Below, piece after piece: positions 33,418 to 45,200 of a stretch of DNA of 64,000 nucleotides. The notes beneath the pieces are model-generated. The model ran no database searches. It was not told where the DNA came from and saw only the letters and a list, made by a program, of their open reading frames with translations. How positions within the stretch are numbered: position 1 is the first letter of the stretch; each line of letters begins with the position of its first letter. Origin of the DNA: Chondrus crispus (Eukaryota; Rhodophyta; Florideophyceae; Gigartinales; Gigartinaceae); assembly GCF_000350225.1 (NCBI RefSeq), contig NW_005179313.1, positions 1 through 64,000 on the forward strand, written 5' to 3'. A program made the translations under genes and the position numbers.

Positions 33418-33648
33418 AAGAATATTATACAGATTGAGTACCAAGTTGCCTTTTTGAACTGGCGTTTTTGGTTTCGAAGTTACTTTACATAGGCTTTTAG
33501 GGTGGTTTGGAAAAGCTTGTTTTCCAGACATATCTAAAAACGACCACGAAGCACATGCAATTCTCACAAAGTTCTTTCTGGTCCCAAGTCAGAAGTCAAG
33601 TAGATTTTGGACCATATCTTGGCATCGATGTTGCAGTTTTTGGGATGC

Positions 33649-35120
33649 TTAGAGCATCTCTACCGCGAGTCTATTATCTAATCTAATGATAAATTTTCAG
33701 CCGCAAAAAAACGATACTGTACCGCACGTTTCTAATGTATTAAAAAAACTGGCCTGCGTCGAACATAGAACGGGCCTCACTGAAGTGTCGCAGTGACGCT
33801 ATTCCGCTTTCGTAGTGGTCTCCACGGCTCTCCACAATCATGTTGTGGAGAACGATGCACGCTACCATAACGTTAGACGCATCAGTTTTTTTCCACAGCC
33901 TGGATGGGTTCTTCAGTATATGGAAACGAGCGACGAGCACCCCCAAAAGCGCGTCCAATGTCCTTTCTGATTGCCTCTTGAGCTTTCGCAAATGCTTCAT
34001 CCTTCTTGGTTGTGCTGTCCCGAATCGTCTTGACATTGCCCAGCTGGGATATATACCATCTGCTTGATAGTAGGGCATCGTTCTTTGCTTGTTATTCCAA
34101 GTATAACGAAAGGAGGGGGAAAATTTCCCGCTACAATGCGCTCCATTGTGAGTGATCGGTCTAGAACGTTTATGTTGTTTAAGCTGTCAGGACTTCCAAA
34201 GAAGGCATGTCAAATCCACAACTCCCCATCACATATTGCTTCCGAAACAATGATAGGTTTCATCTCCTTTCCCTTAAATTGTCCCGCCCAATCCAAGCTA
34301 TGGGACAATTTCCATTGCCAATGCAGACAATCGATACTTTCCATGCACCCCTGGAACCCCCTAGCAGCATTGATGGCCATGATACGCTTGAGATCCACCT
34401 CACTTGGTACACGGAGGTAGTCGTTTCCAAACTTCCGAATGACAGTGTGGCACAACGACTGAAGGGACTGCAATACGGAGTCCTCGGACATACTTAGACA
34501 CTCATCCAAAGCGTCTGCTGCTGTAACATACGCAAGCATACGGATAGCAGCCGCCATCCGTTGTAGCGAATGAATCCCTTTTCGGTTCAAGTCATCCTTC
34601 TTACGAACGACCACGCCTTCCCCTTCGATTTTCCTGTACAACCGGTCGAATACAATGTGTGGCATCCTGAAACGTCGCTCGAAAGACACATCGGAGTACA
34701 GTGGGCATCTGCGAAAATAATCGCGCATGACACGGTTTAGAGTGGCATCGAAGTCGCGGTTGATGTTGCCCTGCTTTCCTGCTTTCGAACCTCGTTGCAT
34801 GCAAGAAGTCGCCGTACCTTTGAAACCAGGTAGTATTCCAGTCCTTACTAGAAACGACATGGCCTCATCATCGCTGGAGTCAGAGGAAGAGAACACGGGA
34901 AAGGGGTTGGAGGGTTGAGGCGTTGCTATTTCACAGGCTTCAAGCTGATGTGCGCAATGTTGCTGATCGGTTGTGTATACTGCGGAAGAGTTTATGGGCG
35001 AATCTATTTCAGTAATTCTAATCATATATAGAGCAATAGATCTACTCAATACATTTTAACCACTTGGCCAAAAATTGTGATTAGAGAAGCGAATAGGCTC
35101 GTGGGGTAGAGATGCCTTTA
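33649..35120. mobile_element. PIF/Harbinger-type DNA transposon with TTA target duplications
   Basis: The element spans 33652-35117. Left end gagcatctctaccgcgag and right end (inverted) aggcatctctaccccacgag form imperfect terminal repeats. TTA lies on both sides (33649-33651 and 35118-35120); PIF/Harbinger elements duplicate a 3-bp TWA. It contains one decayed transposase gene. No second Myb-like ORF is visible inside. Confidence 0.78.
33740..35049 (-). pseudogene. Harbinger (DDE_Tnp_4 / HARBI1-like) transposase, decayed
   Basis: The first piece (34210-35049) reads RRFRMPHIVFDRLY, GCMESIDCLHWQWK (first catalytic Asp) and AICDGELWI, then TGA at 34210-34212 where family members read Trp (LWIWHAFFG). 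The frame continues HAFFGSPDSLNNINVLDRS, where the usual NDINVL Asp is Asn, so the second catalytic Asp is lost. A one-base shift near 34080 leads to 33740-34078 with YYQADGIYP and ACIVLHNMIVE (third acidic position). Inactive on three counts: nonsense, frameshift and a missing Asp. The N-terminal 90 residues are Ser-rich and unrecognised. Confidence 0.87.
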
Positions 35121-36473
35121 ATTATAGAAGGCACGAAGCCTTGGTTTCATGTCGGAAGTCTTCGGACTCTTAGTAGTAGCCTCGCGCCAGTCTGGCACAC
35201 AGCATGCTACACTACGCGAGCTCCTCCACGATCACTAATCCAAACCGCTCTACCGCACGTGCGGCTGCCGGGGATACCAACAGCTCTATTGCGCGAGACG
35301 TCCCTACCACTTCGCTCCCCTCCGGGCAATCCCGTTTTCAACGCTGGTTTTTGCTATATACTTGCACCCGCGCGCTTGGACCCCGTTGTCGGCTATCACC
35401 GGGTGGTCTCCCGTTATACGCGCGTCCCGAACACGCGAGCTCTGCACTGGAGTTGACTACCGCGCCCTCCAGTGCACGAAAGAAGGAAGTGCTCGTGATG
35501 AGCGACGAAAGGCATGTGGATGCATGGAAAATGGAAACACTCGGCTGCCTGCACGTACAAAAGGCGGTTTGCGACAGAAAATGGGTATGATTGCTCCCAG
35601 TGTCAATAGACGCTGCTAATCGTACTTTGTGAGTGTTTGTACCCGTGCAGGTTCACAAGGTACACCTTGACACTCCCAGTGCACTCGGCTCGAAATCTGT
35701 GTATAGGGCCGCAATCAAGAGTCTCTACTTCAAGCTCCGCAAGCCTGGCCTCCGCGCGCGGCGTAAGTAGGCCTCATGCTGCATAGACCAGTCTTCTCTG
35801 CTCATTGCGGACTCTCTTCTCGCGTTCGCAACGCGAGATGATGATGCTTATCGGATACAAGCGTCTTCCGTGGATAATTGCTGCATTGTCACCTTCCACG
35901 CCCTGTCAGGCGCTCTTGCTCTGTGGACTAGCACCAGCGGAAACTGCGGCAGCGGAAATTCCTTCTCGTCGGGACCGAAGTTAGAGCTTATTGAGCGGGA
36001 ACTTTCAACGTCCGAAAGCCTGCTGATTTTCGAATGGCGGTGATCCTTTCCGCTGTAGCGGCTTTCATCATGTTGTGGAATTTTGAGACATATGATGGAC
36101 TATGACGTTGAAGATTTGCTGAACGAAGCTTCGAGCATGCAACGTCGTGCGGAAAACCTGAACCAAAGATATTATCCATGCCATTAATGATACCCTTCGT
36201 TGCCATCTAATGCAGTTGTTATCACACAGCCCATGGTTAGAAAAGCTCTGCCAATAAACCTCCAAGCCCTTGTTCAAGTAGCATCACACTCCTACACGCA
36301 GTTGTATATATACGCCAATAGTATGAGCTCAAATTAGCTGAAAACCGGACCACAGAGAAGACCTCATAGGTGTCTAATCTGAATTTCCCAAAACAGGAAT
36401 ATTCGTGCAGAAGTGCTAGTACAAGCTGAAAATCTATCTGCGTGAAGTCGAATGCAAAAGCAACAACATCAAC
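35121..36473. other. 1.35 kb with no supported gene
   Basis: Short ORFs on both strands without recognisable motifs or good codon character. The 35112-35456 plus frame is open but featureless. Confidence 0.5.
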
Positions 36474-37685
36474 CTATTCAAGACCACTACTGCGTTTTGA
36501 ATCCAGAAGACCTTCGCAGTGCTTCTCCCAAAATGCAACCCTCCCCTCGGGCCACGATACCGCTTCCTCCATGTGCTCTGCCGTTCGACGCTCAGCTGCG
36601 ACTACAAGAGCCTTTTGCTGTAGCCTTGCGTGCTGGTCTTCTCTTACGGAGAGGACACCGGTCTCCATAGCCGCACCGTTCACGACTGTATACTCAAAAC
36701 CATGTCCGGGATGGGGCAACGCGGCTTTTAAATGATTCAAGTGCTGGATATTGTCATCTGGTGCCCCGTGTATCATGGCAGTGGCCTCCTTCCGAACTCG
36801 CGACCATTTATGTGCCGGAATACATTCCAGATGACGAATAAAATTTAAAAACTGACCAACCATTGCACGTGGCCTCACTTACATCTGCGCTACGATGTAC
36901 ATCGATTCATGACTTGTAAAAACTCTGTTCGAGTATGCCGTCCGGGCTTTGCCACCTTGCCACTTCTCATCCACTCCACGAGGGTCGGGAAGGTTTTCAC
37001 TAGCAGTCCGGTCGACAAAAACTGCCAACTTGACCAGTCAATCAGCTGGAGCCATCTGGAAGGATTCCGGCATGTGAAATATCTCGGGAGAGATATTGTG
37101 GGAGTCTAAAGTGACCACATCGACCTCTGTCGCACTGATTATTGGCACCATGATCGTCAGAGATAACCATTCCGCGACCTCAGGCATTTTTGTACAAACT
37201 CGTTCTTTGTCTTCAAACGGTCACCTATACTAATGTAGTGCTCTATGTTTCCCACGGCGCGCAAGATGCCGTTCAGCGTTTTGAGAGGGGGCGTCTTGAT
37301 GGCCCAATTTGTTGCTGATGAGGCATTCTTCTTCCACCGGAGACGAGTTTTACCGTTTGCTATTTCGTCGCGCTCCAATGTCCTTGCATTTCTTGGTAGT
37401 GTCCTCCGTTCTCAAGCCACACACGTCGAATGACGATTCCCCGGGGCGGCCGCGGGTTTGCAAAGCAGCTGAGTAGTCATCAGATGCTTCCGATGCTGTC
37501 TCATTGATACCCACTTCAAGATCGGAAACAGGTTCCACCTCGCGATTGGCAGCGAGGTCGTCCTCCGGACCCGCTTCACGGCTGTTGCGGCGATTATGGC
37601 GAGCTGACGCAGTGAGGCTCTTCATGCCTCTGCGACTTGCCATTGAGAGCAGTGAAGAAATTAAAGAAGCGGAGAGACCCGACAT
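36474..37685 (-). pseudogene. Unrecognised decayed protein gene interrupted at its start by element A
   Basis: The minus strand begins MSGLSASLISSLLSMASRRG at 37685 (to 37350, acidic and Ser-rich), then RLRWKKNASSATNWAIKTPP (37157-37378). A frame of about 100 codons follows, reading EWLSLTIMVPIISATEVD and, after one TGA, FVDRTASENLPDP. It ends with MVGQFLNFIRHLECIPAHKW to 36474. Several frame changes and a TGA suggest a pseudogene, or an intron-containing gene in part. Element A lies at the first ATG, so any upstream promoter is now 14.7 kb away at 52382 onward. Function unknown. Confidence 0.4.
37681..37685. repeat. Target-site duplication of element A, left copy (gacat)
   Basis: gacat precedes the 5' LTR and recurs at 52377-52381 after the 3' LTR. 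Confidence 0.96.
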
Positions 37686-38385
37686 TGTAGTATAACCCCC
37701 CCCTGGGGGTTTAAATTAGATTAGATCAAGGACTAGATCAGCTACTGTAGAGCGTCGAGCTCTACAGTACCACCGCGCGTGTCCACGTGTACACCACGGG
37801 GACAAGGGACATGCGCATACACGTGCACACGTGTACAGCGCGCGAACGAAGCGCGCACGCACCACGAGTGATACGTGTACTGTCAGCCTCGACATAGCTG
37901 ACAGTATTACAGTGCAGGCCGACCTGCACTACAGTAGCCCACTACAGTACCACGGTACTGTAGTGTTATGATAGAGTGTTTTGTATATTAAATATGGAGC
38001 GGACCGACGGCGGCGGAAGGGGACAAGCACGGGCTTGTCCTCAACCGACCGCCAAGGTCAGTCCACCCAGCTTATTCTAAACGTCGCCTTCGCTCTTCGC
38101 GCGCGTTTAGTCGGAGCCGAGCCGGAGTGGACGCGCAGCACGCGAGCGAGCACGGAACCGCCTCCGCCCGTCAGCACTGGTACGTCACCCAGTGCTGCTC
38201 CGGGGCGTCGAGGCGTCGATCCGCTCGTGCGTGCGCGCATCCCTGCTCGCTCCCGCTCTACCACCGCTACCCGGGCCCGAGCCCGGTTCCGTAGCTGGTT
38301 GGCCCGCTTCACCCCTTCTCCGATCCGGGGTCTACAGGTCGAACTGCGCATACACCTCCAGTCGTCTGGGGGTGTTTATGCTACA
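37686..38385 (+). repeat. Element A 5' LTR
   Basis: 700 bp, tgtagtataac to gtttatgctaca. It contains a C/G palindromic start (ccccccctggggg), three inverted repeats with the tacagta motif between about 37743 and 37965, and a TATA-like tatattaaatatgg at 37984. Confidence 0.96.
37984..37997 (+). promoter_or_regulatory. TATA-like core promoter in the A LTR
   Basis: tatattaaatatgg is conserved in all four A-family LTR copies (20330 inverted, 37984, 51975, 63807), including the diverged A' copy, and lies mid-LTR where a U3/R boundary is expected. The start site is not visible. Confidence 0.55.
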
Positions 38386-38403
38386 GTGGTCTCCCGACCT
38401 AGA
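38386..38403 (+). promoter_or_regulatory. Candidate primer-binding site of element A
   Basis: gtggtctcccgacctaga follows the LTR directly and is the same in A'. TGG one base after the LTR end fits a tRNA CCA end. tRNA not assigned. Confidence 0.6.
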
Positions 38404-38461
38404 AGACCTCGAGATCTTTCCGAGAAGACTTTCTTTTTCCTCCGCGTCCGTACGCGTTGAG

Positions 38462-41058
38462 ATGAGTCAAGAATACGCCACCTTGATCCGGTCCGAACCG
38501 GCAGATCCGAGGGCGGCCGCTATGCACGCACCATCACCGCCGTTGGGCGACGGCGACGCTGGTCTCCGAGACCGCGAACCGTCGCCCGAGTCCCCCGAAG
38601 GACAAGCGGCTGCGATGTTCGATCGCATTTCTGACTACATCGAGGAAGTCCGTACTTCACTCCGTATAGACGTGACGGACGCCGTCTACTCGCGATGTAT
38701 GGACGAGCTCCGCTCCCTACGTGAAGGGAGGTTCGATCGAGTCAGCCAGTCCTTGGAGAATCTCCGAGCACTAGTCGACGAGTTACACTCGCGACTGGTG
38801 CTCGTCGAAGACTCACGCCTCGCACAGCCCGTACTGCACGGGCAAGGTCGCCCCACGAGGCCGACCTCGACGAGACGTCCCAACGATCGACCGTCCCCGT
38901 CAGCAGAGCAGTTGGATGCGTTGGCGCACCTCTCCGCCGAGCTCAACGCTACGCGACAGCGTGCTCGTGACATGGAACGGACCATGGCCGCAAGGCTGCC
39001 CGGTGCCCCCACGAGAGGGCCCGGTGGTGCTGTACCTCCGAGCGCCGTCGCTCCGGAAGGTTGGCGTCCGACTGGCGCCGACGCCAGTCGGACTGCGGAA
39101 GGAAAATGTCCCCCGATGGGCGCGAATCTCGCGTCCGAGACCCAAGCATTGCCGCCTATCTCCGTAAGTAGGCGGCAGATGGACCGCGTATCGTACGCGG
39201 ACGAACAGGACCGTGGAGGAGCCGCCCGCGGATCCGGAGAACCGATGTTCTCCGTTGATCCCCGCTGGGGCGGCTACCCGCCGGCGAGTTATGCCGAGCT
39301 TCCAGGTCCGGTAGACGTCCGTACGCTACCGGTTACCTCCTTCGGCACGCTAGGTCCCGCCGAGCCCGGGCTCGAGCCGGTGCATACGATGATCCAAGAG
39401 TTCAGCGCCGTCGCTGACTATCGTATGTACCGCTTGGATAACACCTCGAGGCTCGTCACCTCGGGTGACGCGGGACGGATCGCGAAGTACGTCCAACGCT
39501 GCCGTGGGATCCGTCCCACGATGAGGAGCTTTGACGGTACGGACCCGATCCAGCTCCTACCGTTCTTGAAGGATATTCGGATAACCTTCAACTCGCAACA
39601 CCTGACCGAAGGTGTTGCCGTGAGAGTCCTCGCGCACTTCTTAGAGCGCGACGCGGAGCGCCTGTATACGAGTTATACGATGCGTGGCCTCCGTGCCGGC
39701 CAACTACACGACGACGTGAGTTGGCCGGGACTCGTGAACCAGTTCCTGAAACGCTACCAAACCGATGACGTGTTAGGTGAAGCGTACGACGCTGTCGCGA
39801 CGGCGCGACAGCAATCTCATGAAACGGAGAGCACGTTCGCGGACCGGCTCGAAACGGCCGCGTTCCGGTGCACGGCAGTGTTCTCCGAACAGTCCCTCGC
39901 GCACTACTTCGTGCGGGGACTCGCTCCTGCGACCCGTGCCGCAGTTTCCGAGACAGTGCAGCGGCTGCCGAGCCGCCAGAAGACCGATCTTCCGACCATC
40001 CGCCGTATCGCAACGGCAGAAGGAACCACTTACCGCGTTCGACGCGGTTTACCTCTGCCGGATTCGAAACCGGCAGGGAGGGCTGCCAGGACTACGAAGT
40101 CCGCCGCAACAAGTTCGCCTGCCTCTACCCTCCATGTCGGGGAGGATGAGTGGCAGGCCGACACTGTCCTCATTACGCAAGGAGCAGGGCCAGTAGGGGC
40201 TCGACCCCCTTCACCGATGTCGACCGGAACGACGTCGAGCTACGCGACCGCGTTCGCGGCCACTCCAAGAGCACCCAGGGGTACGGACCCCGGTTCGCTG
40301 AGCCCGACACCTCAAACCGAGATACCGGAGGTGAAGCCCCTCGCGTGCCCCTCCTCACCGATGAGGAGGCGCGTCATGCGGCGACCTTCGCCTCAACGGA
40401 CGGCAGCGCGTACGTGTGCTGGCTATGTCGTACGTACGGACACGCCATGTACCCCTGCCCGTTCCTGTCGCCGGAACAACGAATGTTCACGGTGTACAGG
40501 AACTACCGCTACCAGATGGAGACGCGCCCCGGGGCGCGCAATCTACTCCGGCAAGCGGTCGGCGAGGGTCGTCCCCCGCGTCAAGGTTTCCCGAATCGGT
40601 CGGGTGGGGGCGCTCGCTTCGCCCCCCGTGGAGGCGGGTATCGTCGTACCGAACTCGATCGTCGCGATCGGCCCGACTACCGCCAGGCCGACACAAGGTA
40701 CCCCCGCCAAGGAGGGAGAGGGGACCGAGACCGTTCTTGGTTACCCCAACAGGTACAGAATGCGATAATGTACCTGCAAGACTGGGTAGAGGATCTGTAC
40801 CCCCTACCCACGGAGGGTCACGAAGGAGAGCCGACTCGCGTCGTTCCCCATATCCTACGACGACCGGACGCCGCAGGTCAAGACCCGAAAGTACCCGAGT
40901 ACTTCGCCAAGGCTGCCGAGCCGCCCGGGAGGAATAGTCCCGACCCACGCGGCCGGCTACCCGGAGAAGACCTGGCCGTCGATAGCCAGGGGGTAGCTCC
41001 GATAGCACCGGTAGTTCGAAAAAAGGGTAAAGACGGTTGCGTACACGCGGTCGCGTGA
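38462..41058 (+). pseudogene. gag: Element A Gag polyprotein with CCHC knuckle (one frameshift)
   Basis: The ATG at 38462 (MSQEYATLIR) is the first after the LTR and matches A'; the upstream open frame lies in the LTR and is probably not translated. The frame gives an acidic N terminus, a helical region (RISDYIEEVRTSL ... SLENLRALVDELHSRLV), a variable linker, and a capsid-like core (VADYRMYRLDNTSRLV to ALAHYF/GLAPATRAAV). Near 40282 it must shift to the frame of 40150-41058, which has the CX2CX4HX4C knuckle (CWLCRTYGHAMYPC, about 40416). In A' this stretch is continuous, so the shift is a mutation here. It ends at TGA 41056-41058, also present in A'. Confidence 0.88.
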
Positions 41059-41169
41059 GCCATCTTTCCCTATGAACTAGACCGGTACCCGCGTGCTGGC
41101 CAAGGACACGGGCGGTATTGTCCGATAATACATCCCCCGCTATCGGAGTCGAGCACGGGGACTCCAGCA

Positions 41170-42297
41170 ATGTCGACATTGCAGGAGAAAGCCAACACCA
41201 AGGCCCACGTAGACCCGATGTTGGAAGAAGGCACCACAGGGACACCCGACATCCCAGTGAAGCGCAACGAGCGAGACGCGGTTAACGCCGACCGACACGA
41301 GTCGGTCGCCCTCCTGACCCCGGTGAGCCCAAGGTCGCCGACGAAATGTCCGCCTCGTACGGACTCCAGCACCTGGACGGGCGTCACTGAGACGCGAACG
41401 TCCCCCGGCTCGAGCCGAAGGAAACGCAAGAGGGGCCAACGCCGAAGTCGAAGGCCCCGGCGGAACGACCTCACCGATAAGGTCGGGCCCAAGGTGGTCG
41501 ATGGCCTCGTATGCCTCATGACGTCGAAAATATATAACGTCTTGGGCTCCGTGGCCACCGAAGGCAACGCGTTTAAGCCCCACACGATCGCCGTCGACAC
41601 GTGCTCGGGCTACAACTTGGTGAGGAAGGCCGACCTCCCTCCCGACTGGTCTCGCTACGTAATACGGGGCGCGCCATTACCACGCCTGGCTGGCGCGAAC
41701 AGTAACCCGCTTCGATTTACGGGGGTCGTCCGCCTCGCGGTCCGGCTGCGGAACACGACGTTCCGCATACCTTTCGTAGTGGCCGAACAACTCGCTGTTC
41801 CCGTTCTACTTGGGACCGAGTTCATTGATGCGCACGTACGCAGCATCGACATCGATGGACAGAAGCTCGAACTTCGTCACGGTGGCTCGGTAGCCATCGT
41901 CAATGGGAAGGGGGAACCGACTCGCCCTACCAGGCGACATGCTCGCCAAACGAGTTGTCCGGAGGTACGCGAGGAGGCCCCGCAGGCGATCCGAATCGCC
42001 CGCTGGGCTACCATCCCTGCGATGTCGCAAGCCTGTGTGCGTGTGACAACCGCCGGGAGGGGTCTCGTGTTCCTGGAGCCCAAGGCCTCACTCCAACACC
42101 GCCATGGAGTGAGGCTGACGAATGGCGTCGCGGAAGTCCTGCCAAACCAGACATTCGAAGTCATCGTCGCGAACTTCTCGCGACGGGAGAGGCGGCTTCC
42201 GAAGCACACCTTCGTGGGATACGCGAAGCGCAACCCTCCGCGATCCTCACGCCCGAACGTCGAGTCGCTGAGGGGGTCGCGCTCGCGTTGCACCTGA
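41170..42297 (+). CDS. pol: Element A protease region of Pol
   Basis: 375 codons in the same frame as the end of gag. About 140 residues in it reads IAVDTCSGYNLVRKADLP, then VPVLLGTEFIDAHV, matching the flap and Ile-Leu-Gly region of retropepsins. The active site would be D-T-C-S-G rather than D-T/S-G-A/S, and A' has the same. A conserved segment follows (TIPAMSQACVRVTTAGRGL ... VIVANFSR), also present in B. The RT frame starts one base back near 42240, so translation must shift or the copy has a lesion here. The ATG at 41170 is only the first in frame. Confidence 0.78.
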   Translation: MSTLQEKANTKAHVDPMLEEGTTGTPDIPVKRNERDAVNADRHESVALLTPVSPRSPTKCPPRTDSSTWTGVTETRTSPGSSRRKRKRGQRRSRRPRRNDLTDKVGPKVVDGLVCLMTSKIYNVLGSVATEGNAFKPHTIAVDTCSGYNLVRKADLPPDWSRYVIRGAPLPRLAGANSNPLRFTGVVRLAVRLRNTTFRIPFVVAEQLAVPVLLGTEFIDAHVRSIDIDGQKLELRHGGSVAIVNGKGEPTRPTRRHARQTSCPEVREEAPQAIRIARWATIPAMSQACVRVTTAGRGLVFLEPKASLQHRHGVRLTNGVAEVLPNQTFEVIVANFSRRERRLPKHTFVGYAKRNPPRSSRPNVESLRGSRSRCT

Positions 42298-45200
42298 CCG
42301 ACTTGACCGATCAAGTCGGAGAGGTCGGAGCTGGCCGATCCAGCTCCGACGAGAAGGCAACCGCGGGGAGTGAAGGGGTTGACCCGGACGAACGGTCACC
42401 TATATCCCAACCGACGGCGGAAGGTACTGTACCCCCCCAGCGGAAGGATCCCGAAAATCCACCGATGGATTGCGAAAAAGAGATTGACTTGTCATACATC
42501 GACGATGACAAGCTCCGTGGCCAGTTGCTCAAAATGCTCCGTAAGCACTCGAGTCTGTGGAGCGGTGCGCTCGGAACGATCCAAGCCACAGAGCACCGCA
42601 TTCTCGTCGAACCGGGAACGAAACCAATTCGTTCTATGCCCTATCGAAAGGGCCCGGCCATGCGCGAAATGGTCGCGAAGGAGGTCAACAAGATGTTGAA
42701 CGCAGGGGTTATCGAGCCCGCGAGCACCGAGTGGGCGTCCCCGGTGGTGCTCGTACCGAAGAAAGACGGCTCTCTTCGGTTCTGCGTGGACTACCGGCGT
42801 CTCAACGCGAAGACTGCAGCGGATTCGTATCGGCTGCCGCGTATAGACGACTGCATCGACTCGTTAGGAGATGCAGCCGTCTTTACGACGCTGGACTGCA
42901 ATTCCGGTTATTGGCAGATCCCGGTCGCTCCGGAGGACCGGGATAAGACTACCTTCAGGACACATATTGGTACGTACCGCCATTTGCGCATGCCGTTTGG
43001 ATTGAAAGGGGCACCGGCCGCCTTCCAACGTGCCCTCGATATCATACTCTCCGGAGTCCGCTGGCAAATATGCCTCGTCTATCTCGATGACGTTATCGTG
43101 TTCTCGCGTACGGACGCGGAACACGCAAGGCATCTCGATACCGTCTTGAGCTTGTTGCGGAGTGCCAGCATCTCCCTCAAGCTCAAGAAGTGCAGCTTCT
43201 TCCGTCCGAAGGTGCATTACCTGGGGCACGTTATATCCCCAGATAAGTTGAGCGTGGCTGATACGGCAGTCGACGCCTTCAAGACGTTCACGTTCCCGAG
43301 GACGCTGACGCAGGTGCGCTCGTTCCTCGGGGCGTGTAACGTGTATCGTCGCTTCGTCAAGGGCTTCTCGAAGATTGCCCGTCCGTTAACGGATATCACG
43401 CGCAAGGACTCGGATCACGATTTCGATAACCCAACGGAGGTTCAGCTTCAGGCTTTGGAAAGCCTGAAGGCGGCGATGATCCCCCGCCGATCCTCGCGCT
43501 ACCACGGTGCGGTCGACCGTACCTGTTGGACACTGACGCCAGTGCATATCAACTCGGGTGCACCCTCCTACAGGAGCACGACAAGCCAAACGATTGGCCC
43601 CCCGTTGGGTACGGGTCGTACTCGCTAAGCGATAGCGAACGGAACTACAGCGCTACGGAGCGTGAGTGCTTCGCCGTGGTGTGGGCCGTCCGCACACTGC
43701 GACCGTACATCGAAGGAACCAAGTTCACCGTCCGGACGGACCACGACGCCCTCCGATGGCTCATGTCGCTCACAGAGAGCTCGGGAAGACTCACCCAGTG
43801 GCGGCTACGTCTGGCTGAATACGATTTCACCATTCAGTACCGCTCCGGGCGCGTGCATCAGGTGCCCGACGCCCTGTCACGACTCGTGTCGCCGAAGGTC
43901 GCCGATGACCCTCGCCCCACCGTCGAGGTGGATGACGACATCCCCACTTTCGACGGGGGCACGACAGTTCGAGACGTATCGAACGAGCTCGCGGACCACG
44001 CTTGTACCGCGAGCTGCGATCATCAGGCCGTCCATGTCTTCGTAAGGACACGGAACCAAACCGAAGCCCGAACAAGGTCGCACGTACGGACGCGCGACGA
44101 ACCGCGAGGTGAAGACGAAGCCCCCGCTCTTCAAGGACCCAATTCGTTTTGGGAGGAGAACGACGAGTTCGACGCCGCCGATATACAGCGCGCCGAAGAC
44201 CCCAAGGCTGGCGCGCTCGACTCCCCGGTCGCTCCACCGCAGGAAGACCTTCCGGCCCCTCTTACGATAGAGGAGATAGCCGAGGAGCAACGCGTGGATG
44301 ACTTCTGCCAAACCGTTTTGGCACGACAGTCAGAGTCCCGGGACTCCGCGTTCTTCGAGGACCACCAAGGGGTGCTCAAACGGAGACACCCCTTCGACCC
44401 TGATATCGTTCAGGTGGAGGTACCTCAGACGCTCCGCGCCAGGCTCCTTCGCCTGTGCCACAACCCGGCCATCGAGGGGCACCCGGGCCAGAACCGTATG
44501 TACTATGCACTTCGACGCGAGTACTACTGGCCCCACCTGGCTGCAGACGTCGCAGCCACGGTGCGAGGGTGTCGGACCTGCGCGATGAACCGGGTCAAGC
44601 TGAGGAAACCTCTCAATCGATTGAGATTGTTCCCAGCTACGAGGCCTCTCGAGAGCCTCGCCATCGACTTCTTGGGGCCGCTCCCCAAGACGAAGACAGG
44701 AAAACGATTCCTGCTCGTGATTACGCACAGCTTCAGTAAGCTAACGCAAGTCGTTGCGCTCCGCACGATAACCGTGTACACGGTCGCAATTGTGTTCTGC
44801 GAGTCGTGGGTGTTCAAATACGGCGTCTCTCGCACGTTGCTTTCGGACAACGGCCCTCAGTGTAATGCCAAGTTCTTCCACAGCACGTGCCGTGTTCTGG
44901 GGATAACGAATTTGTACACTTCGGCGTACCATCCCCAGACGAACGGGCAAGTCGAGCAATATAACCGAACAATCGCCTCGATGCTGAGGAACTACGTGGG
45001 TGAACACCAGGACGACTGGGATGTGTACGTGGGGCCGCTTACGTACGCGTACAACTCCCACGTATATCGCACCACACGTACCACGCCGTTTGAGCTCGTG
45101 CTCAGCAGGCCACCGCCGGAGTTCTCTCTCCGACGGGCGGACGGCGACGCGCCCCCTTCTGATAGGGGGAACCAACGTGCCGAGTTCCTCAAGACCTTAG

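Larger units (their letters stand above)
28165..33421. mobile_element. TTAA-flanked DNA transposon, Kolobok-like, with transposase and RecQ-like helicase
   Basis: Left end: TTAA (28165-28168) then ggatgtgcccgacgat. Right end: atcgttgggcacatcc then TTAA (33418-33421). The terminal inverted repeats match at 15 of 16 bases and then weakly further in. TTAA duplications are typical of piggyBac and Kolobok elements. The transposase does not look like piggyBac. The interior has two converging broken genes: RecQ-like helicase on plus and a DDE-type transposase on minus. The Kolobok assignment is inferred from TTAA and transposase style. Confidence 0.75.

Noticed and set aside
38192-38461. Upstream extension of A gag into the LTR
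   Set aside because: The frame is open, but the region belongs to the LTR and a shared ATG at 38462 matches A'; translation from inside the LTR is unlikely.
41955-42237. N-terminal part of the 557-codon ORF overlapping the protease
   Set aside because: It is out of frame with the conserved protease reading; only the part after about 42238 is real Pol.
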